64,000 bases of DNA. It comes from Tubulanus polymorphus (taxonomy: Eukaryota; Nemertea; Palaeonemertea; Tubulaniformes; Tubulanidae). The stretch is from the NCBI RefSeq assembly GCF_964204645.1, contig NC_134026.1, positions 25,810,650 through 25,874,649 on the forward strand, read 5' to 3'. The stretch's first letter is position 1. Each line of letters begins with the position of its first letter. The notes beneath the pieces are model-generated. The model made no database searches, was not told the DNA's origin, and worked only from the letters and a program-made list of their open reading frames with translations. Both the position numbers and the translations under genes were made by a program. Positions 48,716 through 62,231 of the stretch are shown one piece after another.

Positions 48716-51715
48716 TCGTCAAACTCAATGAACTTGAATATTTGTCTGCTCCTTTATCTATTCCTGCGGAAGACACAATAGAATGAATATATAATATTAG
48801 ACGAATGGGGAGCAAACTGAATCTTACACGAACACTGAAAAAACAGTTAATAAATCCGTTGTAATTATCAATCTCAATAGTGCGCAGAACCCAAAATACG
48901 ACAAACCGGATATAGCCTACATATTGAAAAAATGGGACATTCATTTTCGAGTTTCTTCACTCATGGAGTTTTCAAAGATTGTTAGATATGAAGATTTATA
49001 TCTAATACATGAATGTACGCGTTAAAGCTTCGATTAGAATTCTAACGTTATTACCCGCGTGTAAATATTGTCAGAACCATAAATTCTTCATAAACTGTCT
49101 TTTATTTATCAATAGGTTATTTTTTGCTGCGTTTTATGGTCTATATGACTTAATCAAAGCTCCTTTTAAACACAGTTATAAGTGTAATCACGATTACTCA
49201 TAAAGATAAGGCACTCATTTATCAGACTTACATGGGAAATGATTGTGGGTGTAGTAATATAAAACAGTTGAAACGTCGCGGTGAATGGCTATTTTGGACA
49301 TGTTTAGCTACGGGAATTTATTTTTTGTTGAAGGCCCGATGAGCTTCTATAACTGCCTTAACCCATCTTCATCCATCAAGGGATTCGAACTCACTAAGCT
49401 AAAGCCATTCCCCGAACTGGTGGAGGAAGCGAGTTCGGGGAGCGATACCGGACCCCTGGCAAGCGAGGATGGCCTAAACCCAGATTCAGAGGTTCACTTC
49501 TTATATACTCTACATCAATGTAACATGCGGTAAAAATGGAATAGATTGCGACAACTTAATTGCGCACATTAAAAGTGTATTATATTTGCTCAACCATCTA
49601 CGCTGACTGAAAGATATTCCCCTTTTAAAAGCAAATCTCAAATATCCCCCCGTCAGAGACCCTTCTTTTTATATTGCCGGTACATGATTTGCGCATTGAT
49701 CGCAGTCTGGGTAATGTAAACACACGGTACATCAAGATTAACTGCTTATCACGATCGCCGGACTCAATCATTTTCTTCCGTGGTCTTGCTTCAATATGAT
49801 GCTGAGATATCAACGCAAACTACCAATCTGTGTTTCACACCCATTAACAGTGACACTGATTGTTACCAATTGACGTTTGCTTTTCTAACAATTATCTTGA
49901 TTTCCAAGAATTTTGTGATACCTATAGTTCTTACGGCAAGCAAAGTTACTTATCAGGGATTAACATATACATACGTATGTAACAACATTCTATGCTTACC
50001 TTATCGCAATCATCATTTTTCAATTTTGAGGCATGTTCAAATAGTCCCATGTTTATCTCGTTTCGTCATTTCCACATTTTTTTGCGTTGTGAATAAATCC
50101 ACGTTTCTGTCTCTTGGACCAATTACAAATTTTGCTTTGCAACGACGTTGAAAAATGTCCATGGGAAATTGACTGCTGTTCCCAATATATAAGGCTAGAT
50201 TAGATTAAGTAGCTACTGTATCTAATCGGTCTGTGGATGGTAGTTGAGAATGTCGATCATTTTCACAATCTTAAAAGTTTGTGTTTGATCAGCACGATTT
50301 TTTCTAATCTCTTTATACTAACAAACGATATTTGTGGAATTGCGTTGCACCTCATCTCGGTTGAGTTGACCATCACTTTTAGAATCACAGCCTCGGATCA
50401 GTATATCGGCGATAACTCGTAATGATATTTCATATATATTCCGCATAAACCGTATATGAATTTATCAGTTCACTGGGTTAAGTTATATTTCTAAAATCGT
50501 GCTCTGCAGGAATCATTAGGATTGCGAAATAATTGAAAAAATTCCACTTTAACTTGGATGTATCAGTGAATCGATCCTCGGATTTTCCTGAAGCCTCCGA
50601 AAGTGTGCTCATAAATTATGAATTATTAGCCGCAAGTTTCTTGAATATTCTCGCATTAAATACATTCTTGTCGTCATTGAATATTCAGCGGTAATCGTTC
50701 TACACGACCGAGGAAGTAATAACTGACATCGATGTATACCCTTCATCACAACTGGCTACAAGTAATAACCATCCGTGACGTCAGTGGACAACTTTGTGCA
50801 GGAAAACAACCATTAGCTTATTGCGCCGCAACCAGTCTACGGTACGACATTGATATCGTATATACGTATGTTATAAATGTCTACAGTGTCCATAGAATAA
50901 ACAACCAATTAGTTGATATTTCAATTAGTAGTTATTTGTTAAGATAATTTGATTTCAAAGAGAAAATTACAAATCAGATGGATTTTGTGTCTTTCCCTGT
51001 AGTACAGTGATGGTTTCTGACAAGATAATCGCATTCGTTCGCCGTCTTCTAAGGATGAAATTAATCCATCTGTTGGATGGAAGCTGGTATGCCACAGTAG
51101 CGTCATGTTACCTACGTGTTCACAGAGGTAAACGTAGACAAATGAGTGATAAAGTAATTAATCAGTTGACAATGTACGTGATATTTCATCTCCTCGCTGC
51201 GGGTATAGAAACAAATCGAGCCTTGTTTGATTCTGTTTCCCCACACTTTTACAATTCTAGATTATTGTTTGCATTCGTTGGGAATTTCCAAGTTTACTCA
51301 GGAAATGTCGACCAGGAAATGTCGACCAGAACATTAAACATTGCTTTCAAGTTCTTTATTGAATAAGCAGAAATAACGTGGTCAATGTCGCTTATTAGAG
51401 AAACTTTCGGCCATCTATTTGTCTCCTGAAAATGACCCTATTATTGATTCTGTAAAGTTCGACTTATGACTATTCATTTTGATCCATTTTCTAGTGATGA
51501 CGGTTACCGATGTGGTTTGTGTTCCAAGGTTAATTTGTTGACCATCGCCGAATTCAGTTCTACTTTTAGAATTTCAATTGAAATTCAAAATAAGACGAAT
51601 AAGAGAAAGAAATGACACCATTATTTTGTAGCATTATTTTCGTTGGAATAATTTAATCTGAAATGAATGATTTTGGTAAGCTCTGTCGATAATCCAGAAT
51701 CAAAGAGATACAATA
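48716..51715. other. Intergenic region upstream of the GPCR
   Basis: No gene I can support. Several plus-strand open frames (49285-49533, 49780-50151, 51007-51366) have neither family resemblance nor clear splice or promoter context. Near 49380-49470 a GC-richer patch has a perfect short hairpin (CCCCGAACT...AGTTCGGGG) and AGTTCGAATCCC on the minus strand, which resembles a tRNA B-box. This may be a decayed tRNA-derived element. Confidence 0.35.
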
Positions 51716-51973
<258 letters not shown>

Positions 51974-52003
51974 GAATCATATGGTATATGATGTTATGCT
52001 AAA

Positions 52004-55000
52004 TCACGGGTTGCTTCTGTTACATGTGTCACACGACCTGGCGCAATTAACGTGCATCCATTCCCTGTCTTTGTTACATCTACCTGCCAGTGCCCACCTT
52101 TCGCATCTTTCGTTGTTAGCTTTATTAGGACACTGACCCAATACGCGAGCTGGAAAAAAATGTATGAAACAAAGTATATAGTATGTTCGGAGATATGATA
52201 ACGTCAGGTAATTCTTCAGGAATTTATCGCAATGGCCCGAATCAGTCACACAGAATAACAACCCTTACTGTCACACATGTTACAGGAACCGGCACAGTCC
52301 AGCCTCATAGCCTCAGGATTTGCTTTGCAGCTACCGTATCTCGCCCACTCGTCACATTGATCATCGGCCAAATTGTTCGGACAAAAACCTAAAGATATTG
52401 CGTGGCTCTTATTGGTGATAATCACACGATCTATGATGTATGAATTTTCAATTACGTAAATAGAGGGTAGTTTAGTTTGCTTACCTCGCGGAGGTAGTGT
52501 TGGCTTGGCGTAGTGCTTAGCAGATGGATCCTTCAATGCTGAATGAAAAATAATAGAGGTTACTTATGTATGGGGATTAAGAAAGGTTTTGTGTATATCA
52601 GAGGATCATGAGGATATCAGAGGATCACCTTTTGTATATCCATAGGAGTTCTATGGTATATCAGAGGATCATGGACGTATAAACTAGTTTATACGTCCAT
52701 GCATAAATTGAATAGCACACGTAGGGGACACGTAGCATGTAAGGGAAAATCAGAGATCGAATAGGTCAGATAGTTTTCCAGGAAAATTTTCTGTTTGAAA
52801 TCTCCTACTCTCTTTATTTGTGTTCCAATAACATTTCGATAAGCACGACTGTCATAATCAATGCTTTTGATTTAACTCTATTAATAATTCTGGCCTCGTT
52901 GTATTTTCAAATAAACTGGGTATATGTGTCAGAAAAAATAGCTATGTGTCTTACCCAGTTTCATGTGGTGCTTAACACTTGTCTTAAATCCGTTAGAGTT
53001 TACCATACCAGGATCATCAGGAATCAGACTGCCTGCAAAATCGAAAGAAAACGATATCATATTTCAATTTCATTGTGCCGTCATCTCGAATCTGATTCAA
53101 ATTACGTACCACAAAAACCGCACGTTTTTCTGCATTTGCTCAAAGTCGTCAATATAGCAGCAGTGTTTGCGTCGTATTCACAGTATCCCAATTTTACAAA
53201 AGCGGCGCACTCTGGTCTGATATCAACACATTTTTCTAAGGGAAAATATCGTATTCAATACTTTATACGATATGCTAAGCGGCGATTAGATCATTGAAAT
53301 TGGTGTTTAGAATTTTCGTTTTTTAATGATTTTATTCACTTAGATATATTCGCTTAATTGATAAACCACAAATCAATTCACTTGATATTCAATACTACCT
53401 TCGCACAAAGCACCTTCCCATTCATCTGGACACTTGCATTTGCAGTTTTCCTCATCTAAAACGCCTCCGTTCTTGCACTCTTTAATAGTGCATTCTTTAT
53501 GGGAAAAAAGTTTGAAAGATATTCATCATGAGATATAAATTTGATTTGAATGTTTATTCCTGACAACTAACGGCAACTTACCACATTTAGATTCACTGTT
53601 GTCACATGCTCTTTTGGAAGCTGAATAAAGGGAAAAGCAATTCATTGAATTTCATTCGAAATCTTTTTTGAAAGATATGAGCCATATGATCTACTCTTAC
53701 GAATGCTTACCGCATAGAGCACCATCCATACAAAAGGCGTAGTTAGCCGGGCATTTGGAACAAGGCTTTCCTTTCAAATATGGTTGTGGATCTTTGCCCG
53801 TCCAAGGAGAATTTGCACTAGATAATGGTTATCATCAAAATTCAAATACATTGCACAGCGAATGGTTTTCCGTGTGAATTTCGAACAATTCACTTACCCG
53901 GTAGCATAATTGCAGTAAAGTTTGGTATACTTGTACTGGCCTTTGCAGTCATTGTAACCGCAGCCGACTAAATGGGATTCAGCCCATGCAACCTGGGTAT
54001 AGTGACCGCATGGCAAACGGGAACAATGATTCGAATAGTAGTGATAATGCTTAACTTCTCCGTACCAGCTGAACAGCACACCTCTGCAAGCAGAAAACGG
54101 TATTCGCTAAGGGTGAACCACTAGCATTAAACAACAAAATCTCAATATGACAATACAATTGTGATGGCAATACAATTTTCACTCGAGAGAAAAAAATACT
54201 ACAAAAATGAGTATTTGGCTAGGTTTGGATTCTTTCTTGAATTTCACACATTTCTTTGAATATCTTGATCGCGAATTATCGGAAGTGACATATATTACTG
54301 ATATATACGTAGTACTAACGGGCGTTTTTCTAGCCTTCTCACAAATCGCCCAGTCAGCGTGGTCGAATTAGGAAGCCTATTGCCTCTGAGACCTCCGGTC
54401 GGCGATCGAGCGTTGCACGCATCTCACAAACATCACAGGTTTAAGTCTTTCTTTCAATCAGTTTTTGATTCAAATATGATTGAAGTATATTGTACCGAAT
54501 AATATGGTCGATAACTGTAGTATCTTTTATTTATTCACACCAGGCTCTTGGTTAACTTTATTTATCAGCTGTTTGCTCATTAGACGCAACACCCGCATGA
54601 CGTCACGATTTAACAGTAAAATAGTGAAAAAGAAACATTCACCATTTGAAAAGGACTGGGCAGAAAAAGGAAACGGTATTAGCTTACCTGTCAATCGTGT
54701 TGCCACCGAAGTAATTTTGTCCGACAGTTGGGTAGTTACCAAATCGACGATCTTCTGGTTCATTGTGCATATGTGAGGAACAGCTATCTGCCCAATCCTG
54801 GGCTTGTTCCATCAGGCGATCATCCCACTCCTATACGCAAAAATTCATAACATTATCTATGACTTATCCAAAATCGGATTATCGGGATTATTCGACATCG
54901 TTGTTTCACTAGTTAGAAAGGTAAAATCTTTCCTGTCATGAATTACTAGATGCACAACCAGAACCTTCATACATTACGTAGACAACAACATCATTATTGA

Positions 55001-55270
55001 CTCAAATGATAATCAAAACGAATTGAAAACTGAACGCACATCGGACACATCAGTACTTTTTTTGAGATTACATTATAGTTTACTTACCAAAGCTAACATG
55101 TTAGCAGCGCTGGGCTGTCCATGCGTTTTTCCAACAGCAATCCTAGCTCGAAGCAGATTTTGAATGTCGAGAAGTCTTTGCTTTTCTTCATTCGTTAAAC
55201 CTCTAGTCAGTTTCTGGCCTCTAATAACTTCTATTGCAAAGAGCAGTAAAACTACGAGCACGACTTTCAT
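52004..55270 (-). CDS. Secreted CAP-domain protein with EGF-like and three ShKT domains
   Basis: Eleven exons: 55088-55270, 54688-54830, 53898-54083, 53711-53817, 53582-53620, 53399-53494, 53110-53235, 52955-53032, 52485-52538, 52269-52388 and 52004-52149. They total 1278 bases and 425 residues, all in frame. A signal peptide (MKVVLVVLLLFAIEVIRG) comes first. The CAP/SCP domain follows, with SCSSHMHNE, VGQNYFGG, the CAP1 motif GHYTQVAWAES, VGCGYNDC and the CAP2-like YCNYATG. Next come a Cys-rich hinge, a six-cysteine EGF-like module (exon 6), an ShKT module (exon 7), linkers (exons 8-9), and two more ShKT modules (exons 10 and 11, each six Cys). CAP proteins of this kind (CRISP/GLIPR/PI16 relatives) are extracellular; roles range from matrix to reproduction and venom. 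Nothing here shows which. An upstream in-frame Met (MSTNSVT) is possible. Confidence 0.9.
52671..52700. repeat. Perfect 30-bp palindrome
   Basis: ATGGACGTATAAACT is followed directly by its reverse complement, with no spacer, in the intron between exons 8 and 9 of the CAP-ShKT gene. Short GAGGATCATG/ATATCAGAGGATCA direct repeats lie just before it. Confidence 0.9.
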
Positions 55271-56062
55271 CGTTACTGAATTGGTCGACATTCGAGGAAA
55301 AAATGATAAAAGAACCACGAACAACTCGGTTATATTTATACGGAACGTCGTCCAGGTCATTTGATGTCCGAGAGAGAATAAAAGAGGTCACAGAGTTAGC
55401 AATTATGGCAATTATGTTCTTTTTATCGGCCCCTGATTAGTGATAACATCATTCTTTGTGAGTCTTTTATTCAGCAGAATTATGGCCATAAATGATAATT
55501 CCCATTTAGATGGACTTCAACTCATCTCTGGTGACATATAAACATAATTTCCAAAAACGCTTATGGGACATCGATAACACTAACTAACCGTTCAGAAAGA
55601 TAACGAAACATACATTATATGCACTGGAAAATTGTATATATAAGGAATAAATAAGTACACGTCATTTATTTACACGTGATATTGGCAAAACAAAATAAAT
55701 GTTTATAACTATGCAACTAAGTAAAAATGTAAATAACATGCAATAAAATTGGTAATAGATGACAACCTTTCGTTGTAAATGTGTATCATAAAACAATCTG
55801 TACATGTATATATAACGAGTTTGACATGCGTTCATCTAGTTCATTTCCAAATCAAATTCATCGACAGTGTAGTAGCTAAGCTAAATGTCGAATATTTCAA
55901 ATTCAGCTTAAGGTCGATTGTATGAAATACCCACCGAGTAATAAGGGCCATTAATAAAAAAATACCGGTATTGGATTCAAAATATCCGAAATCTTAAACG
56001 AATTCTATCTGTAAATTCACTTTGCCAAAAAAATCAAAGCGAAATTGATAATTTCTTCAGCT
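55271..56062. other. Divergent upstream region, CAP-ShKT gene and MFS gene
   Basis: About 790 AT-rich bases between two genes transcribed away from each other; both promoters should be here. GGTTATATTTATACGG near 55329 contains a TATA-like element for the CAP gene on the minus strand (TATAAATATAACC). No other feature seen. Confidence 0.4.
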
Positions 56063-57536
56063 ATGCCGATCAAAATCCCCGATTGTGGTACAGCGAGACG
56101 ATATATTGAAATCCTTCTACTCATAGCGTTTAATGTGTCGTACGTAAGTACCCCGTCACATCATCCATTTCATTCGACGATCAAAACACTTTTATTTCTT
56201 TACTGAATTTCTTTTTTTTTTAGTCGGCAGTGTTGTACAATCTAGGGGTAATTGTGTACGATATTCAGGCCCAAAACAACAGGACAATTAACGAATCGAC
56301 ATACCTGTATATCTCACAAGGACTCGGCTGCCTGTTGGCCGATATTTTCATCTTACTGGGGTTGTTGATCGTCAAAGCAAATCACTTATTAATATTTTCG
56401 ATGATACCACCGGGAATTTTCTGGATGATTGTCGGATTTAGTGATAATTTCATACTAACAAATGTTTGTGTTTTCTTGGCAGCGTTTTTCGCGGAAGCAT
56501 CGCACACGGGTATGTAGAAAATCACTTAATTCTAATATTAATTATAACAATATTAGCGTAATATTTCCTTCTGAACATATTTCTTTTTGTAGTTGCTTTG
56601 GTTTATTGTTCAGAGATTTGGGGTAAAATGAGTTCGATCATCTTTAATATAGTTTTGACTGGAGTTTCGATTGGCAATGTCTTATCGCCTCTGCTATACA
56701 CGCCATTTCTATCGGAAAGTGCCGTTAAATACAGTCAGTTGACGAAGTCTAAAAGAATAGGTTGTTACGAATACAGTGAGCATGGGCAGCATGATGAGCA
56801 CACGGGCAATGGATCGTTCATCGTACCGGAAATTAAGATATACATACCAATATGCATTAACTCTGCAATGTTCATCGCGGCTGCCATTTTGTTTTGCGTT
56901 TGTCATATTGGAAATCAGCAAAGGTTACCGTACGAGGAGTTGGATGAACATTCGAAACATAGCACGGTATCGGATAAAATTGGAATATGTTTAGGATTTG
57001 TATTAACAGTTTGTATTGGTGGTATAGTAACTGTAATCGGTAATCTAACGACTCAGTTCGTGGTGGAATGTTACGACCGTACTACAACTGTCGATGCTGC
57101 AAACCTGCTAAGTTTTTATCAGTCCATGGTACTGATTGACAGAATTATCATCGCAATATTTTTGTCATATACAGGAACCGCCAAACCTTTCTATGTACAT
57201 TTACTAATAGGACTAACGGGTGCGTTATTGCTTACTTTTACTGTTGGAAACATGACGGCTCTATGGGTATCTTTCATAAGTATGGGTATTGCCATGGGAA
57301 CTTTGTACCCATTGTCGGTGGGTTGGTTGAAAGAACGATTTTCACCAAGTCAGATACAATTTACAGTAATCCTACTCGGCACTAGCACCGGACAGGCACT
57401 TTTTGCTACGTCGGCTTCTTCGATCATCAACCACACGACCGTCTTCAATTATAGCACAATTCTTACATCACTATTCGTAGGATGTCTCATAGCGGTCATT
57501 CCTACAGAGTGTATACGATTGTTTCTAACGAAATAA
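56063..57536 (+). CDS. Major facilitator superfamily transporter, MFSD4/NaGLT1-like
   Basis: Three exons (56063-56143, 56224-56509, 56593-57536) encode 436 residues, all in frame. About 11-12 hydrophobic segments are visible. The first halves of two bundles are separated by a loop of about 60 residues containing HGQHDEHTGNGS and an N-glycan site. EIWGKMSSIIFNIVLTGVSI followed by GNVLSPLLYTPFLSES resembles the central motif of the sodium-dependent glucose transporter 1 / MFSD4 group. The GMGTLYP-like ISMGIAMGTLYPLSVGWL near the end fits the same group. Substrate is not deducible. The protein is shorter at its N-terminus than many members, and TM1 lacks the usual GxxxD start. It ends AECIRLF-like (TECIRLFLTK), with the stop followed directly by an overlapping AATAAA. 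Confidence 0.65.
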
Positions 57537-58117
57537 AGCCTTATACGTACAACTCGGAAGACAATGAATAGTTTACATTCTAATTTCAAATATATTATGA
57601 CTATGTTGTCCAAAAATACTAGAAAATATACATTTCATTGAAAGAATTCGTTGTTAATTACTTTTGATAAGGTGGATGTTTACTTCAACAATTTCACTTT
57701 CTATTATATATTACACGCTATCATCTTGAATCGAATCGCTTTTCCATGTTTGATCATATATCTGTGATTACCTAAAAGTTGACAAAAGCAAGATATAACA
57801 TATCGCACTAAAGCTTTCCTGTATAGCCCAAAAATATCCTCCACATTGTCATGTGCATAACTAGTGCATAACTAATCTACATCTTAATGTGCAACAATTC
57901 AATTCATACCACCAATTAAAGAGCAGTTCCCGATCGAACAGCGACCGAAATATCAGGTGAAATTGATAGTGTTTGCTATATATTCGTGCAAATAATTAGT
58001 AATGTTGAATTTAATAAGCATCGCCGACCATAATAAGGTAAAACAAAGCCATTGCAAAAGCAATTCGCTGAACATCAAATACTAAATGGTAAACGTGATT
58101 GTCCGTCTAAAGCTGGT
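57537..58117. other. Intergenic between convergent MFS and desaturase genes
   Basis: AT-rich; no gene or repeat seen. Confidence 0.4.
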
Positions 58118-59176
58118 CTACTGAATTCCAATAAAATGAGTTATAGGAGGAGCGTGAACCATTAATTCGTTGTATCGTTTGACGAATATTGAGAGTCTGT
58201 TGATGTAACTATCCTGCTGGTACGGCAAACCATTCTTTCGACAGAATTCCGAAACGAGTGGCTTAACTTTTAAGCAAAGACTGTCCGAAAGATTTGGGAA
58301 AAGGTGATGCTCGACGTGACAATCGACAAGCGATGGCCCTAAACATACATTCAGTAATGGGTTTGTATATACATTCAAACATCCTGTAGCCATTTGATAA
58401 AGTCGCTTAGGACGATGTGCCTTGTCATACATTGGAAGTCCTATGTGTTGGAAAATGTTCATATGAATGTACGGTATCATGAAGATAGAACGACTGGCAA
58501 AAAGAATGACGAAGGCTCCCAGCCAACTGTATCCAGAGAAATACACGTACAACCAGGCGTTTATCACAATTCCTGCCGACGCGCTGGGGATGAATTTCAA
58601 AAGTGAGAACCACATTCTTTCCTGGATGAGCATCGATATTGAAAACAGTGGCGTCGCTACAGGCAAAAACAATGGTGCCACGAACATGTACAAATAACAT
58701 GGCAGAATAGGAATCTTCCAGGCGCTCGAGTCCCCTAAACCAATGATGTTCGTGTGTGGATGATGGATTTTCACGTGCATGACGTAGACCAAGTCATCGG
58801 AAAATGCACCGCACAATTCAGTGGAGATCCAAAGCCATAATTTACCCCAGGTTCGGGAATCACAGAGGCTGTAGTGCGTGGCGAGGTGTCCCATACGTTG
58901 CGTTATTATTATTGAGATTAGTCCCATCAAAACCATACCCGAAAACAGAGAGAGAGGATTCGTGCTAGATACTAGATAGAAACCCATAGGTAACACCAGG
59001 AAACAGCAAAGCAACGTGATCCACTCCATTCCATATTTTTCAAACCAAGTTGCTTGAGCGACTATTTCTGAGACTTGACGGTTGATTTTAGAAAAACTGG
59101 GTAAGTCTTTGAGATTGACTCGTACCTCCATGGGCTCGCGGGATGAGCATTCTGAATTGCGTTTAGTTTGTTCCAT
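58118..59176 (-). CDS. FADS6: Membrane fatty acid desaturase, FADS6-like
   Basis: 352 residues in one coding exon; human FADS6 has about 368. The three histidine boxes of membrane desaturases/hydroxylases, which bind the di-iron centre, are all present: HLATH (97-101), HVKIHH (134-139) and HVEHH (287-291). A further HMNIFQH lies before the last. Four or so membrane segments lie between them (LLCCFLVLPMGFYLV, FSGMVLMGLISIIIT, PCYLYMFVAPLFLP, AGIVINAWLYVYF, WLGAFVILFASRS). There is no fused cytochrome b5 domain, which separates it from front-end FADS1/2 types. The start is the Met just after a CTTTTTAG acceptor at about 59179, so the 5' untranslated region is probably spliced. The substrate of FADS6 is unknown, so none is assigned. 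Confidence 0.8.
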   Translation of the reverse strand: MEQTKRNSECSSREPMEVRVNLKDLPSFSKINRQVSEIVAQATWFEKYGMEWITLLCCFLVLPMGFYLVSSTNPLSLFSGMVLMGLISIIITQRMGHLATHYSLCDSRTWGKLWLWISTELCGAFSDDLVYVMHVKIHHPHTNIIGLGDSSAWKIPILPCYLYMFVAPLFLPVATPLFSISMLIQERMWFSLLKFIPSASAGIVINAWLYVYFSGYSWLGAFVILFASRSIFMIPYIHMNIFQHIGLPMYDKAHRPKRLYQMATGCLNVYTNPLLNVCLGPSLVDCHVEHHLFPNLSDSLCLKVKPLVSEFCRKNGLPYQQDSYINRLSIFVKRYNELMVHAPPITHFIGIQ

Positions 59177-59179
59177 TTC

Positions 59180-62100
59180 TAAAAAGATATGAAATATGCA
59201 TATGTAAAGTAACATAGAAAGTAGAGCATTAACGTTAAATATCTTGCCAGCGAGAAAAATATATAATGTCATTGGACATCTTTTGGTAACATATTCCGAT
59301 AATCAGAATGTCATGCTATGCACCAGTTCATTGTTCAACTGTTGAACGTTGAACATTTAAGATTACATTATGAACTAAAACTTCAAGGCAGGATCTTCAT
59401 ATTATTAGTTAGAAATGATCAATGAGATGATTTTCATACAACTGGAGATGTATTTTAGGGGCAATAAAGCCAAATCCATCCAGGGCAGCTGTTGTACGTA
59501 TGCATATATACATAATGCTATAAAATACGTAATTCGTCAATATTTACATGATAGATGCTATGATATCACATGCCTTGACAAGGCTGTGAGGACTTCTATT
59601 TTCTCGTCAACGTCTCACACTTTTTCTGCAATTTACCTACCTTGATGTTCTACGTCATTTACCTGCTTATTTGTCTCTTGGTCTACCCTCAAGAGAGTTG
59701 TCCTGGTAGGATATTTGAATGAAAAATTTGTTCGTATCTGCGTCGAAATCTGCTTGTATTGTAAACATACACTGCACAGTGCAGGCAGTACTGTGACGAG
59801 TTCTGCAGTGTATATTGGAATAATAATTCAATGCCTTGCCTACAGCAATTTCTAATCGACCAAACCGTTATATCTGTTATAACCGTCAGATGGCTTATTG
59901 GTAGGGAAAATCTGTGACGCAACGGTATTTACGTCGTTGTAAAACGTTGTGACAGCTGCATGACTCACTAGAATGTGACAACCAATTTTTTCCGCAAAAT
60001 CACCCCGTCATTGATTCAAGAACAAAACAACCGATGAATGATCAGCAGAAACTATTTCGTCTAGCCATCTAATACGCCAGTACCATACCCATGAATAAAT
60101 ACCACGATTGTTCCCATTCCAGTCTTACTCCTACTCCTGTAGATTTACGCCAAAACAAACAGTCAGAGAAATAGCAAACGGTACCGCAACAAAATTATCT
60201 CATTGTGCAGTAATTTTACTCCACGTAAACCCAGTCAATGGAAATTACACCACACTATTTCTTTTGAGCGATTTTTTGGTATTTGCGCAGGATGATATCA
60301 AAAGACCAACAAGACACCAAAAGACAGATATACATTTCAATACCGGTATGGAGATATTGTTATGGTTACCTCTCTTAAGGGTTATATGGATACGTTTAAT
60401 TCGGTGATAGAAAAATGGATAAATCTACGGATCGTTAATGACTCGAATAACCAACCGTTGATCGATGAATAAAAGATTCAAGTCTAAATTTAGAGGAATG
60501 TATTTATTTTGGTTCCAGTTTACGCAATATCGATCTTATTTTCGGTTTATCTCACCCTGAAGTATACTTAGAATCGAAATATATATAGCTTAAAACTGAT
60601 GGAACCGTCCTATTTTGGACCTGTATCTTGTAATTGATGAATAATACACTTGCCCTTGTTTCAGATGTAATTAGCAGTATGAATAATATATCTCCCGCCA
60701 CACGCAATGGGACTTAGCAAACCGAAAATCAGGCTTATAGGTTTGGAAATGAGACATTTTATGTTTGTGTAGGGCTAAATATATATTTTCGCATGAAAAA
60801 TGAATCGTTATCAAATATGAATCTATCAATTACAATCGAATTTTGTTTTTCTCGTACAAAGAACATTATCATGGTGTTACGAAAGCTACCGCACTGTAGA
60901 AATTAATAGCCACTTAACTGTCGTCTGCATAATACTGCGACATAGCACCAGTAAAAAGTTCATCCTCAATCAATCAACCCATAAACCGTATCCACGGTAG
61001 CGAGGAGAATGGTTTTATGACGACTTCTTACACTTGTCCCCGACCACAGACGCTATTGATATTCTGCGATAAATTTTCTATAGTCTCTGAGGTGATAGGA
61101 ATTTCATATTTTCATATTTCACATAGCTTTATAAGATGCGCGTGATGGTCTATCATATCATCAGCTACACATGGCCTATTTCTTGGCCTACCCTCCAGAC
61201 AGTCATCCGGGTATTCAACTCATGATTTTGTTCCTTTTATCGCATGGAAAACTTATGGTGAAGAAATGAAGTTATCATCCTCTCATCACAACATTTTATC
61301 GCGTTATCTAGATAATCACCGCAGATGCTTGGAATTCATCTGAATTGAATCTTATTTAATTAGTAAGTATTTCAGGAGACTAAAACTATTTCGGATTAAA
61401 CTAATTCCCAGGTACTGACGTCATGCATCGTTCAGTTTACTATCCACAGCATTGAATTACAAGACGACTGGGATACCAAGAGCGCCGATCGTGCATAATA
61501 CGCCTCGATACCGGACCTTCATCAATATTTCAGAATTAGATTGATTGAATAAGAAAGGATTGGTCAACTATTCACTGAAATTAGTATTGAATGAGCAATA
61601 TATTGATGAATTACGGATATAAATTGATGTATGTTCGCGTGATAGAGAGGAATATCATTCGTGTCGGAACCAATCTCCTTTTTGATTCCATTTATACATC
61701 ACAGACGGGTATTCCCGAATAAAGCAAACAGCAACGATTCAGCGATTTGTATATCGCCTAGGTCTCCACCCACATTCTATTTCTGTTTGAATTTAAAATA
61801 AACAACCTTTTGAAATTGGCGAAGATGTTTAATGGAAATAAATGTGAAAATTAAGGGTGTTAAGATCAAAATGAAAATAAATGTCACAAGAGGACTATTA
61901 TAGTATAGTGTACTTCTATCGCACATGCTAAAAAGCTGATACTTAACGTATATTCTCATGAAAATACTCGGCAATAGTTTTGACGGCCAGTCAGACACTC
62001 TGGAACGTTGTTAGCGGGTATGCATTTTTGACGATAATGATTTTAAGTATTCATGGTGAGTTTTATTATCCAAAAGTAGTCGTTCTTACGGGTACCGCAG

Positions 62101-62230
62101 AGCCATTTCACCTGACAAAGCACTATCACCCGCCGCGGGCAAAAAGAGATGTCGTGCAGGAATTTCATTTAACAATTCAAACCAATTAAACAATATTTCA
62201 ACAGAAAATTATTAGCAAAACACTTTCTAT
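59180..62230. other. Intergenic region, no gene supported
   Basis: Short open frames only. Near 61980-62046 a hydrophobic open stretch (VSGYAFLTIMILSIHG) ends at a strong donor, CATG|GTGAGT, but has no upstream ATG, so I do not call it a gene. No tandem array seen. Confidence 0.4.
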
Positions 62231-62231
62231 T

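Noticed and set aside
49379-49420. tRNA or SINE suggested by A-box-like and B-box-like motifs on the minus strand
   Set aside because: The two boxes are almost adjacent, too close for a tRNA; at best a deleted relic.
51007-51366. 119-codon plus-strand frame
   Set aside because: Its first codon is GTG; no family, splice or promoter support, and it lies in AT-rich intergenic sequence.
59177-59272. N-terminal extension of the desaturase
   Set aside because: The extra residues lie upstream of a good acceptor just before the chosen Met, so they are probably intron.
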